Source of the DNA: Lentzea kentuckyensis
GTDB taxonomy: Bacteria; Actinomycetota; Actinomycetes; Mycobacteriales; Pseudonocardiaceae
Assembly: GCF_002150765.1 (NCBI RefSeq)
Contig: NZ_MUYM01000021.1
Coordinates: forward strand, 1-59,329
Reading direction: 5' to 3'
DNA: 59,329 nt
A program made the position numbers and the translations under genes. Numbering within the stretch: the stretch's first letter is position 1; every line of letters begins with the position of its first letter. Shown here piece by piece: positions 42,049 through 50,526 of this stretch. The notes below the pieces were generated by a model. That model saw only the letters and a program-made list of their open reading frames with translations. It did not search any database and had not been told where the DNA came from.

Positions 42049-44100
42049 GTGGGCCGAGTAGGGGTGACTGAAATTCAGGACGCGGACACAGGAGTGACCG
42101 AGGCAGGCCAGACGGGGCCGGCCGAGTCCAGCGTGTCCACGGTCCACCGGCTGCGCTCGGTGCTGGCCATCCGGCCGTTCCGCCGGCTGTGGCTCGTCAC
42201 CTACCTGTGCAGCGTTGGCGACTGGTTGTCACTGCTCGCGCTGACCGGTCTGGTCTCCGAGATGATGAACAGCTACCAGTGGCAGTCGTTCGCGCTGTCG
42301 CTGGTCGTGCTCACGCAGCTGCTGCCGGGCATCCTGTTCGCGCCCATCGGTGGCGTGCTCGCGGACAAGTTCGACCGCCGCAAGGTGATGGTGGTCTGCG
42401 ACATCCTGCGCGGCTCGTTGTTCATCTCGATCGCGCTGATCGGGTCGCCGATCTGGCTCTTCATGGCGAACTTCCTGGTCGGCTGCTGCGCGATGCTGTG
42501 GATCCCGGCCAAGGAGTCGGCGGTCCCGAACCTGCTGCGCCGCCCGGACCAGGTGGAGTCGGCGAACCAGCTCGGCCTGGTGATGACCTACGGCATCTCC
42601 ACGATCAGCGGCTTCGGCCTGTACTCGCTGATCGCGGGCATCCCCGCCTACCTGAACCTGCAGGGCGGGAACCTCGAGTTCAACATCGCGACCATCGCCG
42701 TGATCATCAACGGCCTGCTGTACTTCACCTCCGCGATCCTGATCGCGACCCGGCTGCCGGAGCTGTCCGGCCGGACCGCGGCCAAGAAGAAGGAGGTCGA
42801 GGCCGACAAGCCGGGCTTCGTCGCGATGTTCCGCGACGGCATCCGGTTCGCCGCCGCGACGCCACTGGTCCGCGGTCTGGTGATCGGCATGATCGGCGCG
42901 TTCGCCGCGGCCGGTGTCGTGATCGCGACGGCGAAGCTCTACGCGCAGTCGCTGCTGGGCGGTGCCTCGACGTTCGGCCTGCTGTTCGTGGCCGTGTTCG
43001 TCGGTCTGGCGATCGGCATGGCGACCGCGCCGCGGCTGGCCCGCCGGCTCGCCTACAACCGGCTGTTCGGCGTCACGATCGTGGGTGCCGGCGTCACGCT
43101 GGTGCTGGTCGCGCTGGCCCCGCATCTGTGGATCGCGCTGCTGATGGTGGCGCTGGTCGGCGCCTGCGCGGGCGTGGCGTTCCTGACCGGTCTGACGATC
43201 GTGGGTTCGCAGGTCGAGGACGAGATGCGCGGCCGCACGGTCGCGCTCATCCAGTCGTTGCTCAAGATCGTGCTTTTCGGTGCCTCCGCCGGCGCCCCGC
43301 TGCTCGTCGCCCTGCTGCAGAAGCGCGAGGTCAGCGTCTTCGGCCACCCCATGGAGGTCGACGCGACCCGCCCGGTGATGCTCGGTGGCGCGGTGATCGC
43401 GATCGTCCTCGGTCTGGTCGCGTACCGGCAGATGGACGACCGGCGCGAGGAGCCGGTGCTGTCGTCGCTGTTCGCGGCGATCCGCGGCCGCAGGGCCACC
43501 AAGGGCCTGCTGATCGCGGTCGAGGGTGACACCCGCGAGGACACGTCCGTGCAGGCCCGCCGCCTGGCCGCCGCTCTGCGCGCCGAGGGCGTCGAGGTGC
43601 TGCTGGCCGCCGACCCCGAGCACGACGAACGCCGGCTGCGCACGATGCTGTCGTCCGTCGAACTGGCCGGCGTGCGCGCCCAGGCACTCGTAGCCGCCGC
43701 CGTACGCGCCGATGTCGTCGAACGGCAGGTGCGTCCCGCTCTGGACGAGGGCTCCGTCGTCGTGATGGAGCGCTACGTCGACTCACCGCTGGCGCACTTC
43801 ACCGCGACCAGTTCGCTGGAGCATCAGGAGCTGGAAGGCCTGGTCGACTGGGCCACCGGACGGCTGAGGCCCGATCTGACCATCCTGCTGGACCGCCCGG
43901 TCGCGGACCGCAAGTCGATCGGCCTGGAACACCACTGGCGCGTCCAGCGGCTGCTGAGCGAGATGGCCGCCGCCGACCCGGACCGCTACGTCGTGGTCGA
44001 GGCCGACGGTGACGCCGACGTCATCGCCGACCGGGTCCGCTCCGCCGTCGTGCCGCTGCTCGCGACCCGCAGGCGCGCGGTCCCCGAAGCCGCGGTCTGA
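42049..44100 (+). CDS. MFS transporter fused to a degenerate thymidylate kinase-like domain
   Basis: A 683-aa fusion. Residues about 38-450 form a 12-helix MFS transporter (LADKFDRRKVMVVCDILRG after helix 2). Residues about 480-670 resemble thymidylate kinase, but the P-loop, which should read EGxDGAGKST, is EGDTREDTSVQ, and the DRY motif is ERYVDS. The phosphate-binding lysine is absent, so dTMP kinase activity is unlikely. A similar fusion next to topA is known in Streptomyces (annotated as a membrane protein with kinase domain). GTG 42049 or GTG 42064 could be the start; a TACGCT box lies 11 nt before the first. Confidence 0.85.
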   Translation: MGRVGVTEIQDADTGVTEAGQTGPAESSVSTVHRLRSVLAIRPFRRLWLVTYLCSVGDWLSLLALTGLVSEMMNSYQWQSFALSLVVLTQLLPGILFAPIGGVLADKFDRRKVMVVCDILRGSLFISIALIGSPIWLFMANFLVGCCAMLWIPAKESAVPNLLRRPDQVESANQLGLVMTYGISTISGFGLYSLIAGIPAYLNLQGGNLEFNIATIAVIINGLLYFTSAILIATRLPELSGRTAAKKKEVEADKPGFVAMFRDGIRFAAATPLVRGLVIGMIGAFAAAGVVIATAKLYAQSLLGGASTFGLLFVAVFVGLAIGMATAPRLARRLAYNRLFGVTIVGAGVTLVLVALAPHLWIALLMVALVGACAGVAFLTGLTIVGSQVEDEMRGRTVALIQSLLKIVLFGASAGAPLLVALLQKREVSVFGHPMEVDATRPVMLGGAVIAIVLGLVAYRQMDDRREEPVLSSLFAAIRGRRATKGLLIAVEGDTREDTSVQARRLAAALRAEGVEVLLAADPEHDERRLRTMLSSVELAGVRAQALVAAAVRADVVERQVRPALDEGSVVVMERYVDSPLAHFTATSSLEHQELEGLVDWATGRLRPDLTILLDRPVADRKSIGLEHHWRVQRLLSEMAAADPDRYVVVEADGDADVIADRVRSAVVPLLATRRRAVPEAAV

Positions 44101-44124
44101 CCGTTCGCTGGAAGACTGCTACCC

Positions 44125-45321
44125 ATGAGCGTGTGGGACGAGGTCGTCGGCCAGCCTGACGCGGTGGCCACGTTGTCGGCGGCCGCCGAGGCGGCGGCCA
44201 TGATCGTCGCGGGCGGCACTCCCGCGCCTGGCGTGATGACCCACGCCTGGCTCTTCACCGGCCCGCCCGGATCAGGCCGTTCGTCCACCGCGCGGGCGTT
44301 CGCCGGGGCGTTGCAGTGCGTGGTGACGGACGACCGGCCCGGCTGCGGTGAGTGCAGCGGCTGCCGCACGACGCTGCACGGCACCCACGCGGACGTGCGG
44401 GTCGTGGCGCCCGAGGGGTTGTCGATCTCGGTCGCCGAGATGCGGTCGCTGGTCCAGATCTCCGCTCGCCGCCCCACCTCCGGCCGTTGGCAGGTGGTGA
44501 TCATCGAGGACGCCGACCGGTTGACCGAGGGTGCCGCCAACGCCCTGCTGAAGGCCGTCGAGGAGCCGCCGGAGCGGACGGTGTTCCTGTTGTGCGCGCC
44601 CTCCGACCACCCGGACGACGTGTCGGTGACCATCCGGTCGCGCTGCCGGCTGGTGTCGCTGGGGTCGCCGCGGCCTGCCGCGATCGCGTCGGCGCTGGAG
44701 GCGGCCGAGGGGATCGCGCCGGAGATGGCCCAGTGGGCGGCTGCGGTCTGTGGCGGCCACGTCGGACGGGCGCGGCGGCTGGCCGTGGATCCGCAGGTTC
44801 GTGGTCGTCGTGAGGCAGTGCTGCGGATTCCGCTGGCGTTGCGGAAGCCCGCCGATGTCTTCACGTGTGCCGATGAGCTGATCAAGGCTGCCGAAGAGGA
44901 CGCTTCCACGGCCAACGAGGCCCGCAACGAGGCCGAGCGGGAAGCCCTGGAGACCGCGATGGGGGCCGGCGGTACCGGTAAGGGGACCGCTGCCGCCACC
45001 CGCGGGGCCAAGGGAGCGTTGAAGGATCTGGAGAAGCGGCAGAAGTCCCGCGCCACCCGGACCCAGCGCGACTCGCTGGACACGGCGCTGGTGGACCTGG
45101 CCGGGTTCTACCGGGACGCGCTGGTCGTGCACACAGGGTCGGAGGCCGCGTTGATGCATCCGGATCGGGCTTCGGACTCGCGGACCGCGGCCGCTCAGTG
45201 GTCCCAGGAGTCGATCCTGCGGCGACTGGAGGCGGTGCTGGCCTGCCGGGAGGCGATCGAGGTCAACGTGAAGCCGCGCATCGCGATCGAGGCGATGGTC
45301 ACGACGCTGCACCGGGGCTAG
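44125..45321 (+). CDS. holB: DNA polymerase III subunit delta'
   Basis: A 398-aa clamp-loader AAA+ subunit. The Walker A region reads GPPGSGRSS, with Arg in place of Lys, as expected for the non-hydrolysing delta' subunit. A zinc module CGECSGC is present (residues about 74-80), followed by Walker B-like VVIIEDADRLTEGAANALLKAVEEPP and a sensor region SRCRLV. The C-terminal third is charged and helical with a Gly/Ala insert. It is 24 bp after the MFS fusion. It corresponds to Rv3644c. The stop codon is inside the hairpin at 45318-45340. Confidence 0.94.
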   Translation: MSVWDEVVGQPDAVATLSAAAEAAAMIVAGGTPAPGVMTHAWLFTGPPGSGRSSTARAFAGALQCVVTDDRPGCGECSGCRTTLHGTHADVRVVAPEGLSISVAEMRSLVQISARRPTSGRWQVVIIEDADRLTEGAANALLKAVEEPPERTVFLLCAPSDHPDDVSVTIRSRCRLVSLGSPRPAAIASALEAAEGIAPEMAQWAAAVCGGHVGRARRLAVDPQVRGRREAVLRIPLALRKPADVFTCADELIKAAEEDASTANEARNEAEREALETAMGAGGTGKGTAAATRGAKGALKDLEKRQKSRATRTQRDSLDTALVDLAGFYRDALVVHTGSEAALMHPDRASDSRTAAAQWSQESILRRLEAVLACREAIEVNVKPRIAIEAMVTTLHRG

Positions 45322-45340
45322 TGGCGTGTCGTGCCACTAG
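45318..45340. terminator. Bidirectional terminator containing both stop codons
   Basis: CTAGTGGC (45318-45325) and GCCACTAG (45333-45340) pair perfectly around a 7-base loop. The holB TAG and the iclR TAG lie one in each arm, so one short hairpin ends both convergent genes. Confidence 0.65.
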
Positions 45341-46074
45341 ACCCAGCCGAGAGCCGCTGACACCTCGTCCGCCGCCCGCAGCACCCGCGGCCCGAGCGCG
45401 ATCAGCTCCGGCAGCGAGTGCTCCATCGCGAGCGACGACGCCGACAGTCCGCCGATCACCGTTCCCGCGTGGTCCCGGATCGCGGCGCCCACGCAGCGCA
45501 CACCGACCTCGTTCTCCTCGTCGTCCAGCGCGAACCGCGACCTGCGCACCCGCGACAGCTGCGACTTCAGCCGCGGTCCCGAGGTGATCGTCTTCGGGGT
45601 CCTGCCCGGCAGGCCCGTCCGGCGCAGGAACGCGTCCAGCTCGGACGGGGAGAGCGAGGCCAGCACGGCCTTGCCGATGGCGGTCCCGTGGGCGGGCAGG
45701 GACATGCCCAGGCGGGACGCCATGCGGTAGGGCTTGTTGGCCTCGATCTTGTCCACGTAGACCAGTTCGTCGCCGAACAGCACGGCCAGGTGCACTGTGC
45801 AGCCGGTGGATTCCTGCAACGAGCGCAGGAACGGCCGTGCTCGCTCCACCGTGTCGAGAGGGCGCAGCACCTTGCCGGCCAGGGCCAGCACCCGCGGGCC
45901 GGTCAGGTAACCGTCCGAGCCCAGGGTGGCGAAGCCGCGGTCCACCATCGTCTGGAGCAGGCGGTGGACCGTGGACTTCGGCAGGCCGGTGACTCGCGCG
46001 ATGTCCGTGATGCGCGTGTGGTCGGCGAGGGCCTCCAGCACGGCGAGCGTTTTTTCGACGGCGGTATCGGTCAT
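45337..46074 (-). CDS. IclR-family regulator of the uronate genes
   Basis: A 245-aa IclR regulator: N-terminal winged helix (TRITDIARVTGLPKSTVHRLLQTM, residues about 19-42) and the C-terminal ligand domain (HGTAIGKAVLASLS; EVGVRCVGAAIRDHAG). Its ATG overlaps the kduD stop, so it is the last gene of kduI-kduD-iclR. By analogy with KdgR it should respond to KDG or a related keto-deoxy sugar acid and act on the palindrome at 47675-47691. Confidence 0.92.
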   Translation of the reverse strand: MTDTAVEKTLAVLEALADHTRITDIARVTGLPKSTVHRLLQTMVDRGFATLGSDGYLTGPRVLALAGKVLRPLDTVERARPFLRSLQESTGCTVHLAVLFGDELVYVDKIEANKPYRMASRLGMSLPAHGTAIGKAVLASLSPSELDAFLRRTGLPGRTPKTITSGPRLKSQLSRVRRSRFALDDEENEVGVRCVGAAIRDHAGTVIGGLSASSLAMEHSLPELIALGPRVLRAADEVSAALGWV

Positions 46075-46796
46075 CTCGCCAGCCAGCCTCCATCGACCAC
46101 CAGTACGTGTCCGGTCACATAATCGGACGCGGTGGACGAAAGGAACACCGCCGGGCCCACGAGATCTTCCGGGGTGCCCCAGCGACCCGCCGGGATGCGG
46201 CCTCGGATGGCCGGTTCGCGGTCGGGGTCGGCCCGCAGCGGGGCCGTGTTGCTGGTCTCGATGTAACCCGGCGCGATGGCGTTGACCTGCACGTTCGACG
46301 CGGCCCACTCGTTGGCGAGGAGCTTGGTCATGCCGACGAGCGCGTGCTTCGAGGCCGTGTAGGCCGAGACGAGGATTCCGCCCTGAAAGGACAGCAGGGA
46401 CGCGATGTTCACGACCTTGCCGCCGCCGTTGGTGATCATCTGGGCTCCGCAGAGCTTCGAGATCTCGAACGCCGAGTCGAGGTTCACGGCCATCACCCGC
46501 TGCCAGTCCGCCAGCGAGACGTCCACGGCGGCGCCCCGGTGGATCGTGCCGGCGTTGTTGACCAGCACGTCCAAGCGGTGTTCGGCGAGGACCGGTGCCA
46601 GCGCCGGTTCGATCGAGGCAGGGTCGGCGAGATCGACGGAGACCGTGGCCAGGGCGGGGGCCACGTCGGACAGGTCACCGCGGCCCACCAGGATCAGCTG
46701 GGCGCCCGCGTCGTGCAGACCGCGGGCGATGGCGCGGCCGATACCCGTGCGGGCACCGGTCACCACGGCCGTTCTGCCTTCGAGGGAGAAGCTCAC
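46071..46796 (-). CDS. kduD: 2-dehydro-3-deoxy-D-gluconate 5-dehydrogenase (SDR)
   Basis: A 241-aa short-chain dehydrogenase: NAD(P) loop TGARTGIGRAIA (residues 14-25), NNAG, catalytic Ser in NIASLLSFQGG, and YTASKHA. The KduD assignment comes from FxGRTAVVTGARTGIG-type N-terminus, GYIETSNTAPLRAD and its place next to kduI. It reduces 2,5-diketo-3-deoxygluconate to KDG. GTG overlaps the kduI stop. Confidence 0.9.
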   Translation of the reverse strand: MSFSLEGRTAVVTGARTGIGRAIARGLHDAGAQLILVGRGDLSDVAPALATVSVDLADPASIEPALAPVLAEHRLDVLVNNAGTIHRGAAVDVSLADWQRVMAVNLDSAFEISKLCGAQMITNGGGKVVNIASLLSFQGGILVSAYTASKHALVGMTKLLANEWAASNVQVNAIAPGYIETSNTAPLRADPDREPAIRGRIPAGRWGTPEDLVGPAVFLSSTASDYVTGHVLVVDGGWLAR

Positions 46797-47620
46797 CGCA
46801 GCTCCGTCACGGCGACCGGGTCCATGTCTTCGTAGGCCTGGTTCTCGCCGCCCATGGCCCAGACGAACGTGTACGAGTGCGTGCCTGCTCCACTGTGGAC
46901 AGACCAGGACGGGGAGATCACGGCTTCTTCGTTGCGCACCACGATGTTGCGGGTGTTCTGGGGCTCGCCGCAGAGGTGGATCACGCGGTGGTCTTCAGGG
47001 AGGTCGAAGTAGAGGTAGCACTCGGTGCGGCGGTCGTGGGTGTGCGGCGGCATGGTGTTCCAGACGCTGCCGGGGGCCAGCGACGTCACGCCCAGCACGA
47101 GCTGCGACGAGCGGATGCCGTCGGCGTGCACGAACTTGCGGATTTGACGCACGTTCGCGGTGCTCTGGTCGCCGAGTTCGAGGACGTCGACCTCGTCGAA
47201 GCGGGCGACCGAGGTGGGGAACGAGGCGTGCGACGGGGTGGAGAAGAGGTAGAAGCGGGTGTCCTCGCCGGCCGCGTGGAACTCGACGTCCACGGCGCCC
47301 TGCCCGACGTAGAGACAGTCGCGCGTACCGAGTTTGTGCTCGGTTCCGTCCACGGTAACTGTTCCGGAACCGCTGACGGCCAGCACGGCGAGCTCACGGC
47401 GTTCGCAGAAATGCGCTGAACGCAGCGGGGGAGCGCTCTCAAGCTTGAGCGGCTGACCTGGTGACGGCGACGCGCCGCCCAGCACGATGCGGTCCTCGTG
47501 CGTGTAGACGGTCCGGATCTCGCCCGGCACGAAGAGGTCGTCCACGAGGTAGTGCTGCCGCAGCCCGTCCGTGTCGAATCCCGGCAACTGCGCCGGATGG
47601 GTCGAGTGCCTGATTTGCAT
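46793..47620 (-). CDS. kduI: 5-keto-4-deoxyuronate isomerase
   Basis: A 275-aa bicupin isomerase that converts 4-deoxy-L-threo-5-hexosulose uronate to 2,5-diketo-3-deoxygluconate. The start MQIRHSTHPAQLPGFDTDGLR, the GSVWNTMPPHTHDRRTECYLYFDL metal site (two His and Glu) and the terminal WAMGGENQAYEDMD are characteristic. ATG at 47620 has GGAAGG 9 nt upstream. It is the first gene of kduI-kduD-iclR, divergent from the permease gene. Confidence 0.96.
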   Translation of the reverse strand: MQIRHSTHPAQLPGFDTDGLRQHYLVDDLFVPGEIRTVYTHEDRIVLGGASPSPGQPLKLESAPPLRSAHFCERRELAVLAVSGSGTVTVDGTEHKLGTRDCLYVGQGAVDVEFHAAGEDTRFYLFSTPSHASFPTSVARFDEVDVLELGDQSTANVRQIRKFVHADGIRSSQLVLGVTSLAPGSVWNTMPPHTHDRRTECYLYFDLPEDHRVIHLCGEPQNTRNIVVRNEEAVISPSWSVHSGAGTHSYTFVWAMGGENQAYEDMDPVAVTELR

Positions 47621-47674
47621 CTGGGGATGCCTTCCGATCGGGGCGGCGGAGTGACACGATGTGCGCCGACCAAC

Positions 47675-47691
47675 ATGGAACTACGTTCCGT
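47675..47691. promoter_or_regulatory. Candidate IclR/KdgR-type operator
   Basis: ATGGAAC-TAC-GTTCCGT is a 17-bp near-palindrome (7-bp arms, one mismatch) in the 138-bp gap between kduI and the permease gene, with another GGAAC half-site at 47697-47701. IclR proteins bind such short palindromes. The match to this regulator is inferred from position. Confidence 0.6.
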
Positions 47692-47758
47692 GGACTGGAA
47701 CAAGCCTCTCGTCTCCACGCCGCCGGAGACGTGTTCAGGCATATGAAAGGCGGCCTTG

Positions 47759-49348
47759 GTGTACCAGCAGAACCCGAATCCGACGGGCTCGCTGTTCCTG
47801 TCGGCTTTGCTCGCGTTGATCCCGCTCGTCGCCGTGCTCGTGCTGCTCGGCGGTCTGAAGTGGAAGGCTCACTGGGCGGGTCTGACCGCCCTCGCGCTCG
47901 CCATCGGCGTCGCGCTGTTCGGTTACTCGATGCCGCTCGGCCAGGCACTCAACTCGGCGGCGTTCGGTGCGGCGACCAGCGTGCTCGTGGTCCTGTGGAT
48001 CACGTTCAACGCCATCTGGATCTACAACCTGACTGTCCACAGCGGACACTTCGCAGTGCTGCGGCGGTCTTTCAGCTCGATCTCCGACGACCAGCGGGTG
48101 CAGGCGATCGTCATCGCGTTCTCGTTCGGCGCGCTGCTCGAAGCGCTTGCGGGTGGCGGTGGTCCGGTCGCGATCTGCTCGGTCATGTTGATCGCGCTGG
48201 GCGTCGACCCGATGAAGGCGGTCGCGCTCGCGTTGATCGCCGACACCGCGCCGGTGGCGTTCGGCGGCATGGGCAACCCGATCACGGTGCTGAACACGGT
48301 CACCGGGCTGCCCGCGGACACGTTCGGCGCGATGACCGGTCGTCAGGTGCCGATCCTGGCGCTGCTGGTGCCGTTCGTGCTGATCTTCGTGGTGGACGGC
48401 AGGCGCGGCTTCAAGCAGGCGTGGCCGGCCGCTCTGGTGGCTGGTGGCTCGTTCGCCGTGACGCAGTACCTGGTCTCGAACTTCTGGTCCTACAAGCTGT
48501 GCGACATCATCGCGGCTGTCGTCTCGGTGCTCGCGGTGATCGGTTTCATGCGCGTGTGGCAGCCGGAACGCTCGATCCCGCCGGTGATCGCCGGTGGCTC
48601 GACCACGGACTCGCGGCGCGACGTGATCACCGCCTTCACCCCGTACGCGATCATCGTGGTGATCTTCTCGATCGCGCAGATCGTGCCGGTGAAGAAGTTC
48701 CTCGACTCGCTGACCTACAAGTTCGCGTGGCCCGGCATGCACCTGGTCGCACCGAACGGCAAGCCGATCAAGGTCGAGTACGCGCTGAACTGGGCGTCCG
48801 CGACGGGCTCACTGCTGTTCGTCTCCGGCCTGATCACACTGGCCCTGCTGGGAATCAGCGCGCGGAAGGGCCTGGAGATCTACGGCCAGACGATCAAGCA
48901 GTTCAGCTGGGCGATCCTGGCGATCTTCGCGGTGTTCTCGCTGTCGTACGTCATGAACTACTCGGGCCAGATCACGACTCTGGGCCTCTGGCTCGCGGGG
49001 ACCGGCGCGTTCTTCGCGTTCCTGTCGCCGGTCGTCGGCTGGTTCGGCGTCGCGATCACCGGTACGGACGCGGGCTCCAACGCGTTGTTCGGCGGCCTGC
49101 AGGTCACCGCGGCGCAGCAGCTCGGCGCGTCGCCGTTCCTGTTCGGCGCCTCGAACAGCTCCGGTGGCGTGATGGCGAAGATGATCTCGCCGCAGAACCT
49201 CGCCATCGGCACCGCCGCCGCGGGCCTGGTGGGACGTGAGGGTGACCTGTTCCGCAAGGTGTTCGGCTGGAGTCTGTTGCTGTTGCTGGCGATGTGTGTG
49301 ATCGCGTACCTGCAGTCCACACCGGTGCTCGGATGGATGGTGCCATGA
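47759..49348 (+). CDS. LldP-family (lactate permease-like) transporter
   Basis: A 529-aa permease of the lactate permease family: about 12-14 hydrophobic segments, with the conserved FSFGALLEALAGGGGPVAI and the late GVAITGTDAGSNALFGGLQ and FGASNSSGGVMAKMISPQN. LldP proteins import monocarboxylates with protons. Here it is coupled to a GH88 hydrolase and divergent from kduI, so its cargo is more likely an unsaturated uronate monomer or its open-chain keto form than lactate. GTG at 47759 with GAAAGG 8 nt upstream; a TTG three bases earlier is also possible. Confidence 0.9.
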   Translation: MYQQNPNPTGSLFLSALLALIPLVAVLVLLGGLKWKAHWAGLTALALAIGVALFGYSMPLGQALNSAAFGAATSVLVVLWITFNAIWIYNLTVHSGHFAVLRRSFSSISDDQRVQAIVIAFSFGALLEALAGGGGPVAICSVMLIALGVDPMKAVALALIADTAPVAFGGMGNPITVLNTVTGLPADTFGAMTGRQVPILALLVPFVLIFVVDGRRGFKQAWPAALVAGGSFAVTQYLVSNFWSYKLCDIIAAVVSVLAVIGFMRVWQPERSIPPVIAGGSTTDSRRDVITAFTPYAIIVVIFSIAQIVPVKKFLDSLTYKFAWPGMHLVAPNGKPIKVEYALNWASATGSLLFVSGLITLALLGISARKGLEIYGQTIKQFSWAILAIFAVFSLSYVMNYSGQITTLGLWLAGTGAFFAFLSPVVGWFGVAITGTDAGSNALFGGLQVTAAQQLGASPFLFGASNSSGGVMAKMISPQNLAIGTAAAGLVGREGDLFRKVFGWSLLLLLAMCVIAYLQSTPVLGWMVP

Positions 49349-50526
49349 CGTTCAGTCGCAGAACTCTGCTCGGGGCTGCCGCGGCGACCCCGCTGTTCAC
49401 CGGTGAGGCGTCGGCTTCCTCCGGGCTTTTCCGCGAGTCGCTGGACTTCGCGTTGCGGAGGCTGCGTCAGGTCGCGCCGAACGTCACCTCGTTCCCCGAG
49501 GAGACGAAGTTCGAGAAGTGGACCTACGTGGCTTCCGGTGGCTGGGTCGGCGGTTTCTGGCCGGGCATGCACTGGCTCGCGTTCCTGGACAGCGGCGACG
49601 AGCAGTTCAAGAAATGGGCGGTGGAGTCGGCGCTGCGGTTGTCGCCGCGGCGCACCGACACGTCGATCCACGACCTGGGCTTCCTGTTCTACCCGTCGTG
49701 GGTGACCGCCTTCCGGCTCACCGGTGACGTCTCGTGGCGGGACGGCGCGGTGCAGGCCGCGTCGTCGTTGATCCAGCGCTACAACGACAAGGGCCGCTTC
49801 ATCAGGGCGTGGGGAGCGCTGGGCACACCGGCGAACGCGGGCCGGGCGATCATGGACACGATGATGAACCTGGACCTGCTGACGTTCGCGGCGGAGCAGA
49901 CCGGGGAGTCGCGGTTCCTGGACGTGGCGGTCGCGCACGCCCTGACCACGCGCTCGAAGTTCATCCGCCCGGACGGGTCCACGCCGCACGTCTTCGACTT
50001 CAACCCGGACACGGGCGAGGACATCGGCCCCAACACGAACCAGGGCTACAGCCCGACGTCGTGCTGGTCGCGCGGACAGGCGTGGGGCATCTACGGGTTC
50101 ACGACGATGTACCGGCGTACTCGACGTCGCGAGTTCCTTGATGCGGCACGAAAACTCGCGGACTTCGCGCTGGATGCCCTTACCCCGGACCACATTCCGG
50201 TGTGGGACTACCGCTCACCGTTGGCGCCCAACGACGTCAAGGACTCGTCGGCGGGCGCCATCATGGCGTGCGGGCTGATCGACCTGTCCCGCGCTTCCGG
50301 CCGTGCCTCTTACTACGTGGCCGCGGTGCGCATCCTGGATGCGTTGTGCCGCAAGTGTTTGACGACCGGTTCCGAACGGCACGAGGCCATCCTGGCGCGC
50401 GGCACTCGCAACCGCCGCACCGAGACGGGCATCGAGGTGTCGCTGCCCTACGGCGACTACTACCTGATGGAGGCGTTGCTCAGGATTGTGAAACCCCGGG
50501 AGCTCGCCCGCGCGATCGGCCTCTGA
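49345..50526 (+). CDS. Tat-exported GH88 unsaturated glucuronyl hydrolase
   Basis: A 393-aa GH88 enzyme. The N-terminus TFSRRTLLGAAAA is a Tat signal; the mature part begins near residue 25. The (alpha/alpha)6-barrel motifs include Asp110 in HDLGFLFY and Asp171 in IMDTMMNLDLL, which match the catalytic Asp pair of the family, and GYSPTSCWSRGQAWGIYGF. It removes unsaturated uronate residues from lyase-produced oligosaccharides. The ATG overlaps the permease stop (ATGA). No polysaccharide lyase is in the window. Confidence 0.92.
   Translation: MTFSRRTLLGAAAATPLFTGEASASSGLFRESLDFALRRLRQVAPNVTSFPEETKFEKWTYVASGGWVGGFWPGMHWLAFLDSGDEQFKKWAVESALRLSPRRTDTSIHDLGFLFYPSWVTAFRLTGDVSWRDGAVQAASSLIQRYNDKGRFIRAWGALGTPANAGRAIMDTMMNLDLLTFAAEQTGESRFLDVAVAHALTTRSKFIRPDGSTPHVFDFNPDTGEDIGPNTNQGYSPTSCWSRGQAWGIYGFTTMYRRTRRREFLDAARKLADFALDALTPDHIPVWDYRSPLAPNDVKDSSAGAIMACGLIDLSRASGRASYYVAAVRILDALCRKCLTTGSERHEAILARGTRNRRTETGIEVSLPYGDYYLMEALLRIVKPRELARAIGL

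Noticed and set aside
47759..49348. Calling the permease a lactate transporter (lldP)
   Set aside because: The family is right, but the operon with GH88 and the facing kdu genes argue for a uronate substrate, so no gene symbol was given.
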